From assembly GCA_910577685.1 (NCBI GenBank), contig CAJTOH010000011.1:34508-98507 (forward strand): 64,000 bases of DNA, in the 5' to 3' direction. Shown here one piece after another: positions 36,416 to 45,936 of this stretch (position 1 is its first letter; each line of letters opens with the position of its first letter). The translations under genes were made by a program, and so were the position numbers. The notes under the pieces are model-generated. The model was not told where the DNA came from, ran no database searches, and saw only the letters and a list, made by a program, of their open reading frames with translations. Origin of the DNA: an uncultured Dorea sp. (GTDB lineage: Bacteria; Bacillota; Clostridia; Lachnospirales; Lachnospiraceae).

Positions 36416-37834
36416 ATGTTAGTTTTTTTTGGCGCAGGAAAGATAGGGAAGAAAATGCTTTCTATATGGAGAAAATGCGGATTACAGGCTGATTATTTTA
36501 TTGACAATAATCCTGAACTTATAGGAAAAGAAGTCGAAGGTATCAAAGTGGTTTCAATAGAATCAATCAACATTTTATCAAAAGATCTGACCATTTTTAT
36601 TACATGTAAAGAGACGAAAGCGATATTTTCACAATTAGAAGAAGTAGGAATGTGTAAAAAGCAGATTGTGACATGTAATTCCATTGCGTGTATATTAAAT
36701 CATATATTTTCCTTGTCCGGATTATTATTGCCAATAGAAATCCCAGAGCACAATTTGAAACAGAAAGTACCGAATGTTTTATTTGATCTTTCCATGGGAT
36801 TAACGTTGGGAGGTGTAGAGACTTGGAGTGTTCAGGCAGCGCAGAAATTGGAAAAAAGGGGTTGGACGACTGCTTTATTAGTGAACAATGCGATTTCAAC
36901 GGTACAAGAAAAAAAGAATAGCAGAACGATTCCTGTTTCATTTGAATGGGATAAAAATGAGTGGAAGATATGGGAGAAGTTAGTGAAAGTGATGGTGGGA
37001 ATGAATTGTACAAACATAGTTTGTAATTTTATGAGTCATAACTTTTTTGCAGCGTGCTTATCAAAAAGATTGTTTCCTGTTCATGTTAATGTAATTGTTG
37101 TAATCCATAGTGATGCAGAAATATACTATCATAATTGTATTTTAATGAAACAATATATTGATAGTTGTTTGGTTATAAGCAGCAAAATAAAAAAGGAGCT
37201 GGTTAGAAGAGGTTTTCCTGAAAGAAAAATAAAGTATTTATCATGGGAAATTTTATGTGACCAAAGCTTTCACCATGTTTATTCAGTAGAAGATGAAGAA
37301 ATACGTGTAGGATATGCCGGTCGTATTGTAACAGAAGCAAAGAGAATAGACTATATAGTTCCATTAGCTAAAATATTAAAAGAGCGGGGCATACGATTCG
37401 TATTAGAGATAGCGGGAAGCGGAATATATGAAGATGAGTTAGAGGAAGAAATCGACAGAAATGAGTTACAAGAATATGTGTTTCTTTTACGAACGATTGA
37501 ACATTCAAGGATAGGAGATTTTTGGAAAAGGCAGGACATAATGATAAGTTGTTCTGAATATGAAGGACATAGTATCACTCAATGTGAAGCAATGGCTGGC
37601 GGAGCAGTTCCTATAGTTACAGACGTATCGGGAGCAAGAGATGACATTACGGATGGTGAGAATGGTTTTATTACCCCAATAGGGGATATTGATCAAATGG
37701 CGGAAAAGATATGCTTTTTATATCGGCATAGAAATGTGCTTGCGGAAATGGGGGAAAGAGCATATACGACGATTAAAGAGAAATATTCAGAAGAGAAGGT
37801 TGAACAGTTGTGGAAAACAGTGTTACAGAATTAA
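36416..37834 (+). CDS. Rossmann module fused to GT4 glycosyltransferase
   Basis: 472 aa. Residues 1-95 are the shared module (LVFFGAGKIGKKMLSIW, YFIDNNPEL). Residues about 115-472 are a GT4 GT-B enzyme: SMGLTLGGVETWSVQAAQKL (acceptor-side glycine loop), VGYAGRIVTEAKRIDYIVPL and SCSEYEGHSITQCEAMAGG (donor-side E-x7-E). Here the module is at the N-terminus, whereas in the GT2 genes it is C-terminal. The stop codon overlaps the next gene's ATG (TAATG), indicating coupled translation. Confidence 0.85.
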   Translation: MLVFFGAGKIGKKMLSIWRKCGLQADYFIDNNPELIGKEVEGIKVVSIESINILSKDLTIFITCKETKAIFSQLEEVGMCKKQIVTCNSIACILNHIFSLSGLLLPIEIPEHNLKQKVPNVLFDLSMGLTLGGVETWSVQAAQKLEKRGWTTALLVNNAISTVQEKKNSRTIPVSFEWDKNEWKIWEKLVKVMVGMNCTNIVCNFMSHNFFAACLSKRLFPVHVNVIVVIHSDAEIYYHNCILMKQYIDSCLVISSKIKKELVRRGFPERKIKYLSWEILCDQSFHHVYSVEDEEIRVGYAGRIVTEAKRIDYIVPLAKILKERGIRFVLEIAGSGIYEDELEEEIDRNELQEYVFLLRTIEHSRIGDFWKRQDIMISCSEYEGHSITQCEAMAGGAVPIVTDVSGARDDITDGENGFITPIGDIDQMAEKICFLYRHRNVLAEMGERAYTTIKEKYSEEKVEQLWKTVLQN

Positions 37835-39186
37835 TGAAAGATGAGAAAATAGTGAAAAGGAAAAACAAAGTATCTATTATAATGCCATCTTTAAATGTAG
37901 TAGAATATATAGATGAGTGTATTTTATCTGCTTTGAATCAGACCCTAATTGAAAAAGAAATCATTTGTATTGATGCAGGTTCTACAGACGGTACATGGGA
38001 AAGGTTGAAAGTTTATGCAAATGATGATAAGTATAAAGACCAGATAAAACTTTTACATTGTGACGTTAGAAGCTATGGATACCAAGTGAATATTGGAATT
38101 AGTATTGCAAGCGGTGATTATATTGCTATTTTAGAAACAGATGATTATGTCGAAAAGGATATGTATGAATATTTGTATAAAATTGCAGTCAAGAACAATG
38201 CGGATTTTGCGAAAGCAAATTATGATACATTTCTTACAAACTCAAGAAATAAGAAGATTTTTGAACGTGTTATGCTTTTTGAAAATGAGGAAGAGAGATA
38301 TGGAAAAATTTTTAATCCTCATAATGATTTGTACTTGTATATAAATGACCATAGCATTTGGAAAGGAATATATAAAAAAGAATTTTTGTTGAAGTACAAT
38401 ATCACTTTAAATGAATCATCAGGTGCGGCGTTTCAGGATATTGGATTTGTACAACAGGTGCTTGCTTGTGCTAGACGAGGAATTTATTGTGATAAATCGT
38501 TTTATAGATATAGAACAGATAGGGGGCAGGCATCAGTTAAATCAGTGTTTGGATTGAAATATTCATATGAAGAATTTAGAAGATTATTGGACACAGATGA
38601 ATTGAAAAAGAAATTTGTTTACATCAAGGGACTCTATACATATATGGTAAAATCATTTTGTATAGAAATAAAGAAGACTTTACGTTCAGTAGGATACAAT
38701 ATGGATTCTGAATATATAAAGCCTTACTATAAATGGTTTAAGAAGCAAATTTTAGATGCAATAGAAAAAAATATATTAGATTTAGACATCTATCAACAAT
38801 ATTCACAACTTGTCAATATTATTAATGATTTCGGTAAGTATAATCTTGAGTTGGAATCGAAAGACACTATTGAAAAAGAAAATATGGTAAAATTATTAAA
38901 TCTTGTTAAAAATAGGGAAGTTATAGTGTTTGGTTTGGGAGCTTATGGAAAATTGATAATTCAATATTTGTTTAGCCAAGATATAAATGTTAGAGCTTTG
39001 TGCGATAATAATAAGGCATTATGGAAAACCTCTAAATATGGTTTAGTAATATATCAACCTGGAAAATGTGTCGAAGAATTTCCGGAGTGTATGTACATAA
39101 TTTCAAGCAAGAGGAATGGTCAAGATATTTTTAAACAACTAATTGGTCTAGGAATTGAGGCAGAGAACATATACACATGTATTTAA
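37834..39186 (+). CDS. GT2 glycosyltransferase with C-terminal Rossmann module
   Basis: 450 aa. I choose the ATG at 37834 because it overlaps the preceding stop (TAATG); an in-frame GTG at 37810 is also possible. The GT2 domain shows VSIIMPSLNVVEYIDECILS, IICIDAGSTDGTWERL and LETDDYVEKD. Residues about 362-450 hold the module: VIVFGLGAYGKLIIQYL, ALCDNNKALW and MYIISSKRNGQDIFKQL. It is a paralogue of the gene at 28963. The substrate is unknown. Confidence 0.82.
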   Translation: MKDEKIVKRKNKVSIIMPSLNVVEYIDECILSALNQTLIEKEIICIDAGSTDGTWERLKVYANDDKYKDQIKLLHCDVRSYGYQVNIGISIASGDYIAILETDDYVEKDMYEYLYKIAVKNNADFAKANYDTFLTNSRNKKIFERVMLFENEEERYGKIFNPHNDLYLYINDHSIWKGIYKKEFLLKYNITLNESSGAAFQDIGFVQQVLACARRGIYCDKSFYRYRTDRGQASVKSVFGLKYSYEEFRRLLDTDELKKKFVYIKGLYTYMVKSFCIEIKKTLRSVGYNMDSEYIKPYYKWFKKQILDAIEKNILDLDIYQQYSQLVNIINDFGKYNLELESKDTIEKENMVKLLNLVKNREVIVFGLGAYGKLIIQYLFSQDINVRALCDNNKALWKTSKYGLVIYQPGKCVEEFPECMYIISSKRNGQDIFKQLIGLGIEAENIYTCI

Positions 39187-39228
39187 TGGATTTGTAGATC
39201 TATTGAGGAGAATAGATATGAGATAAAT

Positions 39229-39469
39229 ATGATTAAGATATCTGTAATATTGCTATGCTTGAATATAGTAAAATGTATAAGACTTTGCATTACGTCCTTT
39301 TAGAATAAGCGATGTTTATCCTAAGTTGTTGCGGAATTTAAATATGCGGAACAGTTTCTGGAACAAAGCATAGAAGAATTATTCAATAGAAGCACTTTTT
39401 ATTATAGATAGATATTTATTAAAAGAAATAAAAGATTTGTCTCTATATAAGTGGATGGAAGAAAGGTAA
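39229..39469 (+). pseudogene. Heavily deleted GT2 glycosyltransferase remnant
   Basis: From ATG 39229 the frame reads MIKISVILLCLNIVKCIRLC, a clear GT2 N-terminus like those at 28963 and 37834, then hits stops. Further fragments in shifted frames, AEQFLEQSIEELFNRS and RYLLKEIKDLSLYKWMEER, end at a TAA near 39467. It accounts for most of the 305-bp gap 39187-39491. It shows that the locus once carried another GT2 of this paralogue group. Confidence 0.6.
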
Positions 39470-39491
39470 ATAGACTTTAGGAGCGGTATAT

Positions 39492-40766
39492 ATGGAAAAG
39501 AATGAACAATATAATAATTTAGATTGGATTTCTGATATAATCAGTCATGTTATTAATAATTATGATAATAGAAAGGTTGTTTTGTGGGGGAAATATACTA
39601 TATCAGACAGAATTAAAAATATACTAGAACAATATAATATAAAAGTAAGTTTTTATGTAGACAGTGAAAAAACAAAGCAAAATGAAAAAGATATTTTAGC
39701 TCCCGATTATCTAAATGGCAAATCAAAAGAGATATATGTGGTTGTTCCTTTGGCATATTATGATTCTTTGAAGAGTAAATTAGTCGAATATGGATATAGA
39801 AAAAACGAAGATTACTATTATTTTTGTGACTGTATTATAAAACAGAGTGATGATTTTTATGAGGATTCACATGGAAATAAAATAATAGGGAATCATAAAG
39901 GTTTAAAAGTTGTGTTTTCCGGATTTAATTCGCTTTTAGAAATACAAGGGGAGGGGGGATTTTTAGAAACGTCAATTTATATACATAGTGATTCTAAAAT
40001 AAAAATGGGCAGTAACACTAAATGCATTGAAACTAAGATATCGATAGACTCTCATTCAGAAATAGAAATTGCCCACGATTGTACTTTGACAAAAACGATA
40101 TTATCAGTATTAAAAAATTGTAACTTGAAGATGGGATATAAATGTAATTTTATGATTCGCTCATTGACTTTAAGGGATAATTCGTTTTTTTCAGCAAAGG
40201 GTGAGAATATAATTAGCTGCAAAGAATATATAGACATTGATAAGTATGCGGCTTTTAGAATAGGATATAATTCGGATATTTTGGATTTAATCAGGATTTC
40301 TATGGGGAAATATTCAAGTGTATATATAGGGGATAAGACACTTATTAGAGAAAGGTCCACTTTTTTGGTTAGCAATTTTACCAAGATTAAAATAGGTGAT
40401 AAATGTTTATTTTCAGATGATGTTGTTTTATGTTCAAATGATTCACATTCCATTTTTGATGTAGATACTAAAAAAAATATTAATTCTACAGAAGAAATAT
40501 GCAAAAAACGGGGAATTGATATAGGAGATCATGTTTGGATAGGAATAAGATCAACAATATTATATAATACGAAGATTGGAAATGGAAGTATAGTAGGGGC
40601 AGGCAGTCTTGTTAAAAGTACTTTCCCTAACAATTGTATTGCGGCAGGGACACCGGCTAAAATTGTCCGACGTAACGTGGCTTGGAGCAACAAAGATTGC
40701 TCGATGGATATTTCTGACTGTGGAGAAAAGTACATTCATTTGACAGAAGAATGGATAGAAGAATGA
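39492..40766 (+). CDS. Left-handed beta-helix acyltransferase with degenerate Rossmann-like N-terminus
   Basis: 424 aa. Residues 1-125 look like a diverged form of the locus Rossmann module (VVLWGKYTISDRIKNIL, FYVDSEKTK). Residues about 130-400 show hexapeptide-repeat periodicity ending in IGDHVWIGIRSTIL, IGNGSIVGAGSLV and IAAGTPAKIVRR, the classical end of acetyltransferases of the VatA/maltose-acetyltransferase group. PglD-type N-acetyltransferases pair a Rossmann-like domain with such a helix, so sugar O- or N-acetylation is likely. AGGAG at 39480-39484 is the ribosome site. Confidence 0.82.
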   Translation: MEKNEQYNNLDWISDIISHVINNYDNRKVVLWGKYTISDRIKNILEQYNIKVSFYVDSEKTKQNEKDILAPDYLNGKSKEIYVVVPLAYYDSLKSKLVEYGYRKNEDYYYFCDCIIKQSDDFYEDSHGNKIIGNHKGLKVVFSGFNSLLEIQGEGGFLETSIYIHSDSKIKMGSNTKCIETKISIDSHSEIEIAHDCTLTKTILSVLKNCNLKMGYKCNFMIRSLTLRDNSFFSAKGENIISCKEYIDIDKYAAFRIGYNSDILDLIRISMGKYSSVYIGDKTLIRERSTFLVSNFTKIKIGDKCLFSDDVVLCSNDSHSIFDVDTKKNINSTEEICKKRGIDIGDHVWIGIRSTILYNTKIGNGSIVGAGSLVKSTFPNNCIAAGTPAKIVRRNVAWSNKDCSMDISDCGEKYIHLTEEWIEE

Positions 40767-40844
40767 GTGGTAGAATAATAATATGAAGAATTGTCATTAT
40801 GTGATCTATCACGTTAGATAGTATAAATAAGTTGGAGGTTCAAG

Positions 40845-43103
40845 ATGTTACAGGCAGAAGAGCTTATACAAGAGATACAAAAAGGATTATTAATGTGGTA
40901 CAAGTTCATTCCTGACAGTACGATTCTCTATTTTGGCGAAGAGCAGGATAGCTATATTTCTTTATTGAAAGAACAAGCAAAACGACTTATATGTATACCC
41001 GCCGATCAGGCGGCGCCAAAGGAATGGAGGCAAAACTATATCCATGCCTTTGACTATATTATTGCGATTGAAACCCTGGAGAATTATCACGAGCCAAAAG
41101 AAGTATTAAAAAGTTGGAAAAAGCTGCTTAAAACTGACGGTACAGTATTGCTGGGGATGAATAATCGTTTTGCCCTTCGTTATTTTTGCGGAGACCGAGA
41201 CCCGTATACAGGAAGAAATTTCGACGGAATTGAAAATTATAGAAGAGCGTATTCTAAGAAAGAAGATGAATTCCATGGAAGATGTTATAGCCGTGCAGAA
41301 ATTCGTGAATTATTACAGGATGCAGGGATGATAAATAGTCGGTTTTATTCCGTCCTCCCAGATTTAAAAAATCCTTCGTTAATATATGCAGAAGATTATT
41401 TGCCAAACGAGGATTTAGCGAATCGACTATTCCCTACATATAATTATCCCAATACAGTGTTTCTGGAAGAAGAAAGTATATATAACGGCTTAATTAAAAA
41501 TGGAATGTTTCATGAGATGGCAAATGCATATTTAATTGAATGTTCTTTGCAAGGCAGATTTTCAGATGTTGTCCATACTACAAGTTCTATAGAACGGGGC
41601 AGAGCAAACGCTATTCTGACAATAATTCATCGTTCAGACAATTTAGAACAATATACTGTAGAAAAGCGAGCGGTTTACCCTGAAGGAAGAGAAGGTTTAA
41701 ATAGGTTATATGATAATGGACAGGATTTATCTGCTCATGGCATATCGGTTGTGGAAGCAAAACTCGAAAAGGATTCTTATATAATGCCTTATATGGATTG
41801 TGAGGTTGGACAGCTATATTTAAAGAGATTGCTGCATACGGATCGTGAGAAGTTCTTACGTAAAATGGATGAGTTTCGAGATTTGATTTTGCACTCTTCT
41901 GAGATTGTACAGGAGGATGTAGGAGATGGAGAAGGTGCGATTTTGCGGAAAGGGTATGTTGATCTGGTGCCATTAAATAGCTTCTATAAAGATGATACAT
42001 TTATATTCTATGATCAGGAGTTCTGTGAGGAGAATTATCCTGCTAATGGACTTATTTGGCGCATGATTGCTACGTTCTACGCAGGGGATATGGAAGTTCA
42101 GAAGCTTATGCCGATGGACATTCTGCTGGATCGTTATGATTTGAAACGGCGCTTGGAGAAGTGGCAGAGGATGGAGTGGGATTTTTTGGCCGATTTACGG
42201 CAGGAAAAAATTCTGAGAAAATATCATGAAAGGTATCGGCGTAATTATGAGATGGTAAATTCTAACAGACAGAGGCTGAATTATTCTGCAGATGATTATC
42301 AAAAATTATTTGTAGATATTTTTCGGAATTCGGACACCCGTAAATTAATTTTGTTTGGTTCAGGAAATTTTACAAAACGCTTTTTGAATTTATACCGGCA
42401 GGACTATCCTGTCTATGCGATTATAGATAACAATAAGGAAAAATGGGGGCAGAAGATAGAAGGAATAGAGATTCAATCACCAGAAATTCTGCAGTGTTTG
42501 CAAAGCGGGGAATATAAGGTGCTGATCTGTATTAAGAATTATTTGTCTGTCATGAAACAGTTGAATGAGATGGGGGTCAAGGAATACAGTATTTTTGATT
42601 CTAGTAAGGATTATCCCAGAAAGAGAAAGCCGATTATGCAGGAACAGAGTGCTTTACAAAAGGCAGGCGGGCGTAAAAAATACCATACGGGTTATGTTGC
42701 AGGCGTGTTTGATTTGTTTCATGTTGGGCATTTGAATATGTTTCGGCGTGCGAAGGAGCAGTGCGAGTATCTGATTGTGGGAGTAGTTTCGGATGAAGGG
42801 GTTAGAAAGTTCAAGCATACGGATCCATTTGTTTCATTTGAAGAAAGGATAGAATTAGTTCGAGCTTGCCGCTATGTGGATGAGGCGGTAGAGATTCCGC
42901 TGAACTTTGGCGGTACGCGGGATGCGTGGCGGCTGCATCATTTTGACTGTCAGTTTTCGGGTAGTGATTATGCGGATAATCCGGAATGGTTGGAGGAGAA
43001 GGAATTTTTGGAGGAGAATGGGGCGGAGATGGTGTTTTTTCCCTATACGGAGAAGACGAACTCTACTCGGATAAAAGCATTGATTGAGAAGCGGTTGCTG
43101 TGA
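40845..43103 (+). CDS. Four-domain protein: methyltransferase, kinase-like, Rossmann module, TagD-like cytidylyltransferase
   Basis: 752 aa. About 1-220: class I methyltransferase-like, with a weakened glycine loop (ILYFGEEQDS) but clear DYIIAIETLENYHEP and LLGMNNRFALRYF. About 245-410: a choline/aminoglycoside-kinase-like region with EKRAVYPEG, GYVDLVPLNSF (D-x4-N) and IFYDQEF (DxE). About 500-590: the shared Rossmann module (LILFGSGNFTKRFL, AIIDNNKEKWG). About 614-752: a cytidylyltransferase with AGVFDLFHVGHLNMF (HVGH at 626-629) and KTNSTRIK. A kinase plus a cytidylyltransferase would convert an alcohol to its CDP derivative; a methyltransferase could modify it. It is the last gene of the rightward glycan block. 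Confidence 0.75.
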   Translation: MLQAEELIQEIQKGLLMWYKFIPDSTILYFGEEQDSYISLLKEQAKRLICIPADQAAPKEWRQNYIHAFDYIIAIETLENYHEPKEVLKSWKKLLKTDGTVLLGMNNRFALRYFCGDRDPYTGRNFDGIENYRRAYSKKEDEFHGRCYSRAEIRELLQDAGMINSRFYSVLPDLKNPSLIYAEDYLPNEDLANRLFPTYNYPNTVFLEEESIYNGLIKNGMFHEMANAYLIECSLQGRFSDVVHTTSSIERGRANAILTIIHRSDNLEQYTVEKRAVYPEGREGLNRLYDNGQDLSAHGISVVEAKLEKDSYIMPYMDCEVGQLYLKRLLHTDREKFLRKMDEFRDLILHSSEIVQEDVGDGEGAILRKGYVDLVPLNSFYKDDTFIFYDQEFCEENYPANGLIWRMIATFYAGDMEVQKLMPMDILLDRYDLKRRLEKWQRMEWDFLADLRQEKILRKYHERYRRNYEMVNSNRQRLNYSADDYQKLFVDIFRNSDTRKLILFGSGNFTKRFLNLYRQDYPVYAIIDNNKEKWGQKIEGIEIQSPEILQCLQSGEYKVLICIKNYLSVMKQLNEMGVKEYSIFDSSKDYPRKRKPIMQEQSALQKAGGRKKYHTGYVAGVFDLFHVGHLNMFRRAKEQCEYLIVGVVSDEGVRKFKHTDPFVSFEERIELVRACRYVDEAVEIPLNFGGTRDAWRLHHFDCQFSGSDYADNPEWLEEKEFLEENGAEMVFFPYTEKTNSTRIKALIEKRLL

Positions 43104-43148
43104 TTTGTTATGGCATGCTATAACATTAGATATTTATCCGGATAAAAA

Positions 43149-43283
43149 ATATTTTCCGCATACTGGGTGAATACCGGCAGCAACAATCTGACCGGAAAAT
43201 TGATTCAGGAAGGCGGCAGGAACATAACAGTAGTTATGGAAGTTTTACTGAAAGGTAATAAAATAGCGGCCCGGAGAGATTAA
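43149..43283 (+). pseudogene. Fragment of an AAA-ATPase-like/PD-(D/E)XK (DUF1703-type) protein
   Basis: The frame from 43149 reads IFSAYWVNTGSNNLTGKLI then VVMEVLLKGNKIAAR and stops at 43281-43283. This matches the segment YWxNTSSNxLxxxLI...LLxGKxI of the large AAA-ATPase-like proteins with PDDEXK nuclease tails that are abundant in clostridia and Bacteroidetes. Only about 45 codons survive, without start or P-loop. It marks the edge of the second defence block. Confidence 0.6.
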
Positions 43284-43304
43284 AAAGATGATCTCCCCGG
43301 CCCC
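43268..43304. terminator. Possible bidirectional terminator between convergent genes
   Basis: GGCCCGGAGAGAT at 43268-43280 can pair with ATCTCCCCGGCC at 43291-43302 with one mismatch and one bulge. It lies between the rightward glycan block and the leftward TIR gene. No good T run follows on either strand, so the call is tentative. Confidence 0.35.
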
Positions 43305-43358
43305 TACCCATTAACGACAATACACCGTTTATTCTACAGCTTCTCCCTTTATACACAC

Positions 43359-44126
43359 TTACTTCCCTAATTTCTCCAATTCCAACGGATACAAATTCCG
43401 TGCATACCCAATATCCCTGAAATACCTCACCTCCGACTTCGAAACCTTAAACCGAACCCAGTCCCCCTCCTCCAGCTCCGGATACATCCCCCGCCAAAAG
43501 AAAATCCAGTCGCTATCAGCCTTCTCATTATCCGGCGGATCCTCAATATGCCCTTTAATCCCGTAACAGCGGTAATTATCGTGAACCTTGCGGACTTTGT
43601 GAATTACCGAGGTATAATATCCCTGATTATCCTTCTTAACCATATACTCCCCATCCTTTAACATCCTAATACGGTCAAGAAAACCCGGGAGCCTCTTGTT
43701 GAATTCCGCCGTCTGACGCCCTTGAATTACATGGCGCCCATACAACTCGTCATACACCGTACTAATATCTTCTCCGCTGTCCAGCCGACGCATCTGTACG
43801 CCGCACAAAGGAGTCCTGTCCAAACATTCATAAGGAACGAGAAGAAGGGGAAAATACTGCTTCCTCATACCCCATGCAATACCCATCTCAGCAATGCAGA
43901 ACGTACTCTGCAAATATTCACCCGTGATAAGAGAAATCACCACTTCACAGCTCTCGATCTCTGTCCGGATTCTTTCGATAAAATTCTCGCCTGTCGTCAG
44001 GGAATCAGGAAAAACAGTACAGAAAATATCGCTTTTCCGTATCCCCATCCCCAATTGTAAAAATTCAATAAAACAATGTGCAAGTTCTTGATTCCTAGAA
44101 CTGTAACTAATAAATACTTTTGCCAT
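43359..44126 (-). CDS. TIR-domain protein (putative NADase effector)
   Basis: 255 aa. Residues 1-135 are a bacterial TIR domain: KVFISYSSRNQELA at the start, VFPDSLTTGENFIERI, and STFCIAEMGIAWG, where Glu80 is at the place of the catalytic glutamate of NAD-cleaving TIRs. Residues about 155-255 are a second domain rich in beta strands and aromatic residues (SDWIFFWRGMYPELEEGDWV, VRYFRDIGYARNLYPLEL); I do not recognise it. The start ATG directly follows the TAG of the methylase gene (ATGTAGATG), with GAGGAG inside that gene, so the two are co-translated. I infer abortive-infection NAD depletion triggered by the partner. No ThsA-like or NLR partner is present. Confidence 0.85.
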   Translation of the reverse strand: MAKVFISYSSRNQELAHCFIEFLQLGMGIRKSDIFCTVFPDSLTTGENFIERIRTEIESCEVVISLITGEYLQSTFCIAEMGIAWGMRKQYFPLLLVPYECLDRTPLCGVQMRRLDSGEDISTVYDELYGRHVIQGRQTAEFNKRLPGFLDRIRMLKDGEYMVKKDNQGYYTSVIHKVRKVHDNYRCYGIKGHIEDPPDNEKADSDWIFFWRGMYPELEEGDWVRFKVSKSEVRYFRDIGYARNLYPLELEKLGK

Positions 44127-45911
44127 CTACATCTCCTCTTTCAGTGAATCTAATAAATTTTTCCGCTCCGTATTATAACTGTCAATTAAAAAATTCAAAT
44201 TTTTCAGATATCCCTCCCTTTTAATTTTTAGCTGTGCGCCAATCTTTGACATCAGTTCGGCGCCATACAAAGGAACTTTTAGCGCGCTTAGATTAGAATT
44301 ATTCAGAATCCGTATAGTTGTTCCCGACTGAATCTGTTCCAGAGAAGCCCTGCCTTGTTCGGAGTCCAGATAATGGAAAAGTACATACGGGTCATACATT
44401 TGCTTATTTACTCTTAACAGCGTAATATTTCCGCTTATATACGCCAACATAGGGTTCGCTTCAACAATAGCAATCTTTATAGTCGTCCCTTTTGATGTAA
44501 TTAGAATATCATCTTCCTGAATACGGTATTTGATTTTGCATGCAGGGTTCGAAACGCTGATCTTATCAGCCGTTTCGTACTTGACGAAACCGTCCTGAAT
44601 ATCTTTAATATTAAGAAAACAGACCATTTTGCCGGGAGTTCCGACTGCCTTATTCACAGCCTGAGCGCCCCGGACGATCTCGGCAACGTCGGCAAGACGG
44701 ATGCTGTCGCCTGTCGCTGTCTCCTGTTCTTGGCAAATATATTGGACGGGCTTCCATGAATAAGTTTGTTCTTCCAGCATATCCGCTGATATAACCGCGC
44801 TGATTTCATCCTGCTTTACATACTTCCCGAAAGAAGCACATACCAAGCGATGTCCCTCTTCTGAGATGGCATATGCATTTCTCCGCTCGCGGAAATAATA
44901 CTTGTTAATATCTACAAACAAGATCTTGTGCCGCCGTCTGCCTCGGTTCCCTTTGTGGAAAATTAAAAGTTCTGTTCCGGTCCGGGTATTAGGATATAGA
45001 TTTGCAGGAAGCGTTATGACAGCTTCCAGCCAGTCGTTTTGAACCACACTCTTTCGAAGAGAGCGTTCATTTGCACGGATCAATGCTCCCGTTGTGCATA
45101 ATACGGCCGCATAACCGCCTTCCTTCAGGTGATATAGAACATCTTGAATAAATATCCAATCGGTATACACGGTCTTTTCTTTAAAATCGGTAAGCCGCGG
45201 GTCATTTCTGTCAAAAGATTCTCGTTTATTATTTCCCCGCGGCATGTCCATAACAATCAAGTCATATAAGGACATTTCAGATGCCGGAGGCGGGGTGAGA
45301 ATATCTTTTTGTACCAATTGTCCGTCAATTTCATAGAGTTCTATAATCAATTTCCCAATCGCACACAGAACAGGATTCATCTCTATTCCACAGAAAGAAG
45401 AAGGAGATAATTCCGAGGTTTTGTCCATAGAAATCTTCCGGGCCAGTTCTAAGCCAAACATTCCGATACCGCTGCAAAAATCAGATATGCTTTCCGGGGA
45501 AGTTTCGCCGAGTAAATCCGCGATTAAGCTGCGGACGCTTTGGGGCGTAGCAATATATCCGCCTGAAGTTCCGATAAGTTCCATAATAGATTCCAGAAGA
45601 ATATTAAAATGCGGAATATCCCTGATAGTACGAAAAGTGCTCTGTATAATTTGCTGAACTTCATCGTCATTCTCCGCCAGCGCCCAGTCGACCTTCTCGC
45701 ATAATTGAAGAGCCGCTTCATGTATATCATACTTCGGTATGTCGAAAGCCCTTTCACAGAAATAGCTTTGCGTAAACGTCTCCGGAATATCAAGGTTATG
45801 CCGCCTTCTTTGAAATTCAGAAAATACTAATATGATAGACAGATAAAAAACTTGTTCTTCCGGGAACTTCCTCTGTAATGCCTGCCAGTAAGTTTCCAGT
45901 ATAGGTTTCAT
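44127..45911 (-). CDS. N6-adenine methylase/specificity fusion with altered catalytic motif
   Basis: 594 aa. Residues about 100-330 follow HsdM: GGYIATPQSVRSLIADLL, motif I SDFCSGIGMFG (143-153), GIEMNP (175-180) and TGTELLIFHKG (311-321). The catalytic motif IV, normally NPPF/Y, reads MDMPRG (221-226), so the first proline and the aromatic base-stacking residue are lost. Residues about 395-594 resemble one HsdS target-recognition half (IRLADVAEIVRGAQ) followed by helices. No HsdR gene exists nearby. It is the first gene of a two-gene operon with the TIR protein, behind a very good promoter. I infer a DNA-binding sensor rather than an active methylase. Residual methylation cannot be excluded. 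Confidence 0.82.
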   Translation of the reverse strand: MKPILETYWQALQRKFPEEQVFYLSIILVFSEFQRRRHNLDIPETFTQSYFCERAFDIPKYDIHEAALQLCEKVDWALAENDDEVQQIIQSTFRTIRDIPHFNILLESIMELIGTSGGYIATPQSVRSLIADLLGETSPESISDFCSGIGMFGLELARKISMDKTSELSPSSFCGIEMNPVLCAIGKLIIELYEIDGQLVQKDILTPPPASEMSLYDLIVMDMPRGNNKRESFDRNDPRLTDFKEKTVYTDWIFIQDVLYHLKEGGYAAVLCTTGALIRANERSLRKSVVQNDWLEAVITLPANLYPNTRTGTELLIFHKGNRGRRRHKILFVDINKYYFRERRNAYAISEEGHRLVCASFGKYVKQDEISAVISADMLEEQTYSWKPVQYICQEQETATGDSIRLADVAEIVRGAQAVNKAVGTPGKMVCFLNIKDIQDGFVKYETADKISVSNPACKIKYRIQEDDILITSKGTTIKIAIVEANPMLAYISGNITLLRVNKQMYDPYVLFHYLDSEQGRASLEQIQSGTTIRILNNSNLSALKVPLYGAELMSKIGAQLKIKREGYLKNLNFLIDSYNTERKNLLDSLKEEM

Positions 45912-45936
45912 TGATTAGCCCCCTTCCCTTGAAAAT

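Noticed and set aside
44127..45911. Ordinary Type I restriction-modification system
   Set aside because: No HsdR and no separate HsdS are present, motif IV is altered and the partner gene is a TIR protein.
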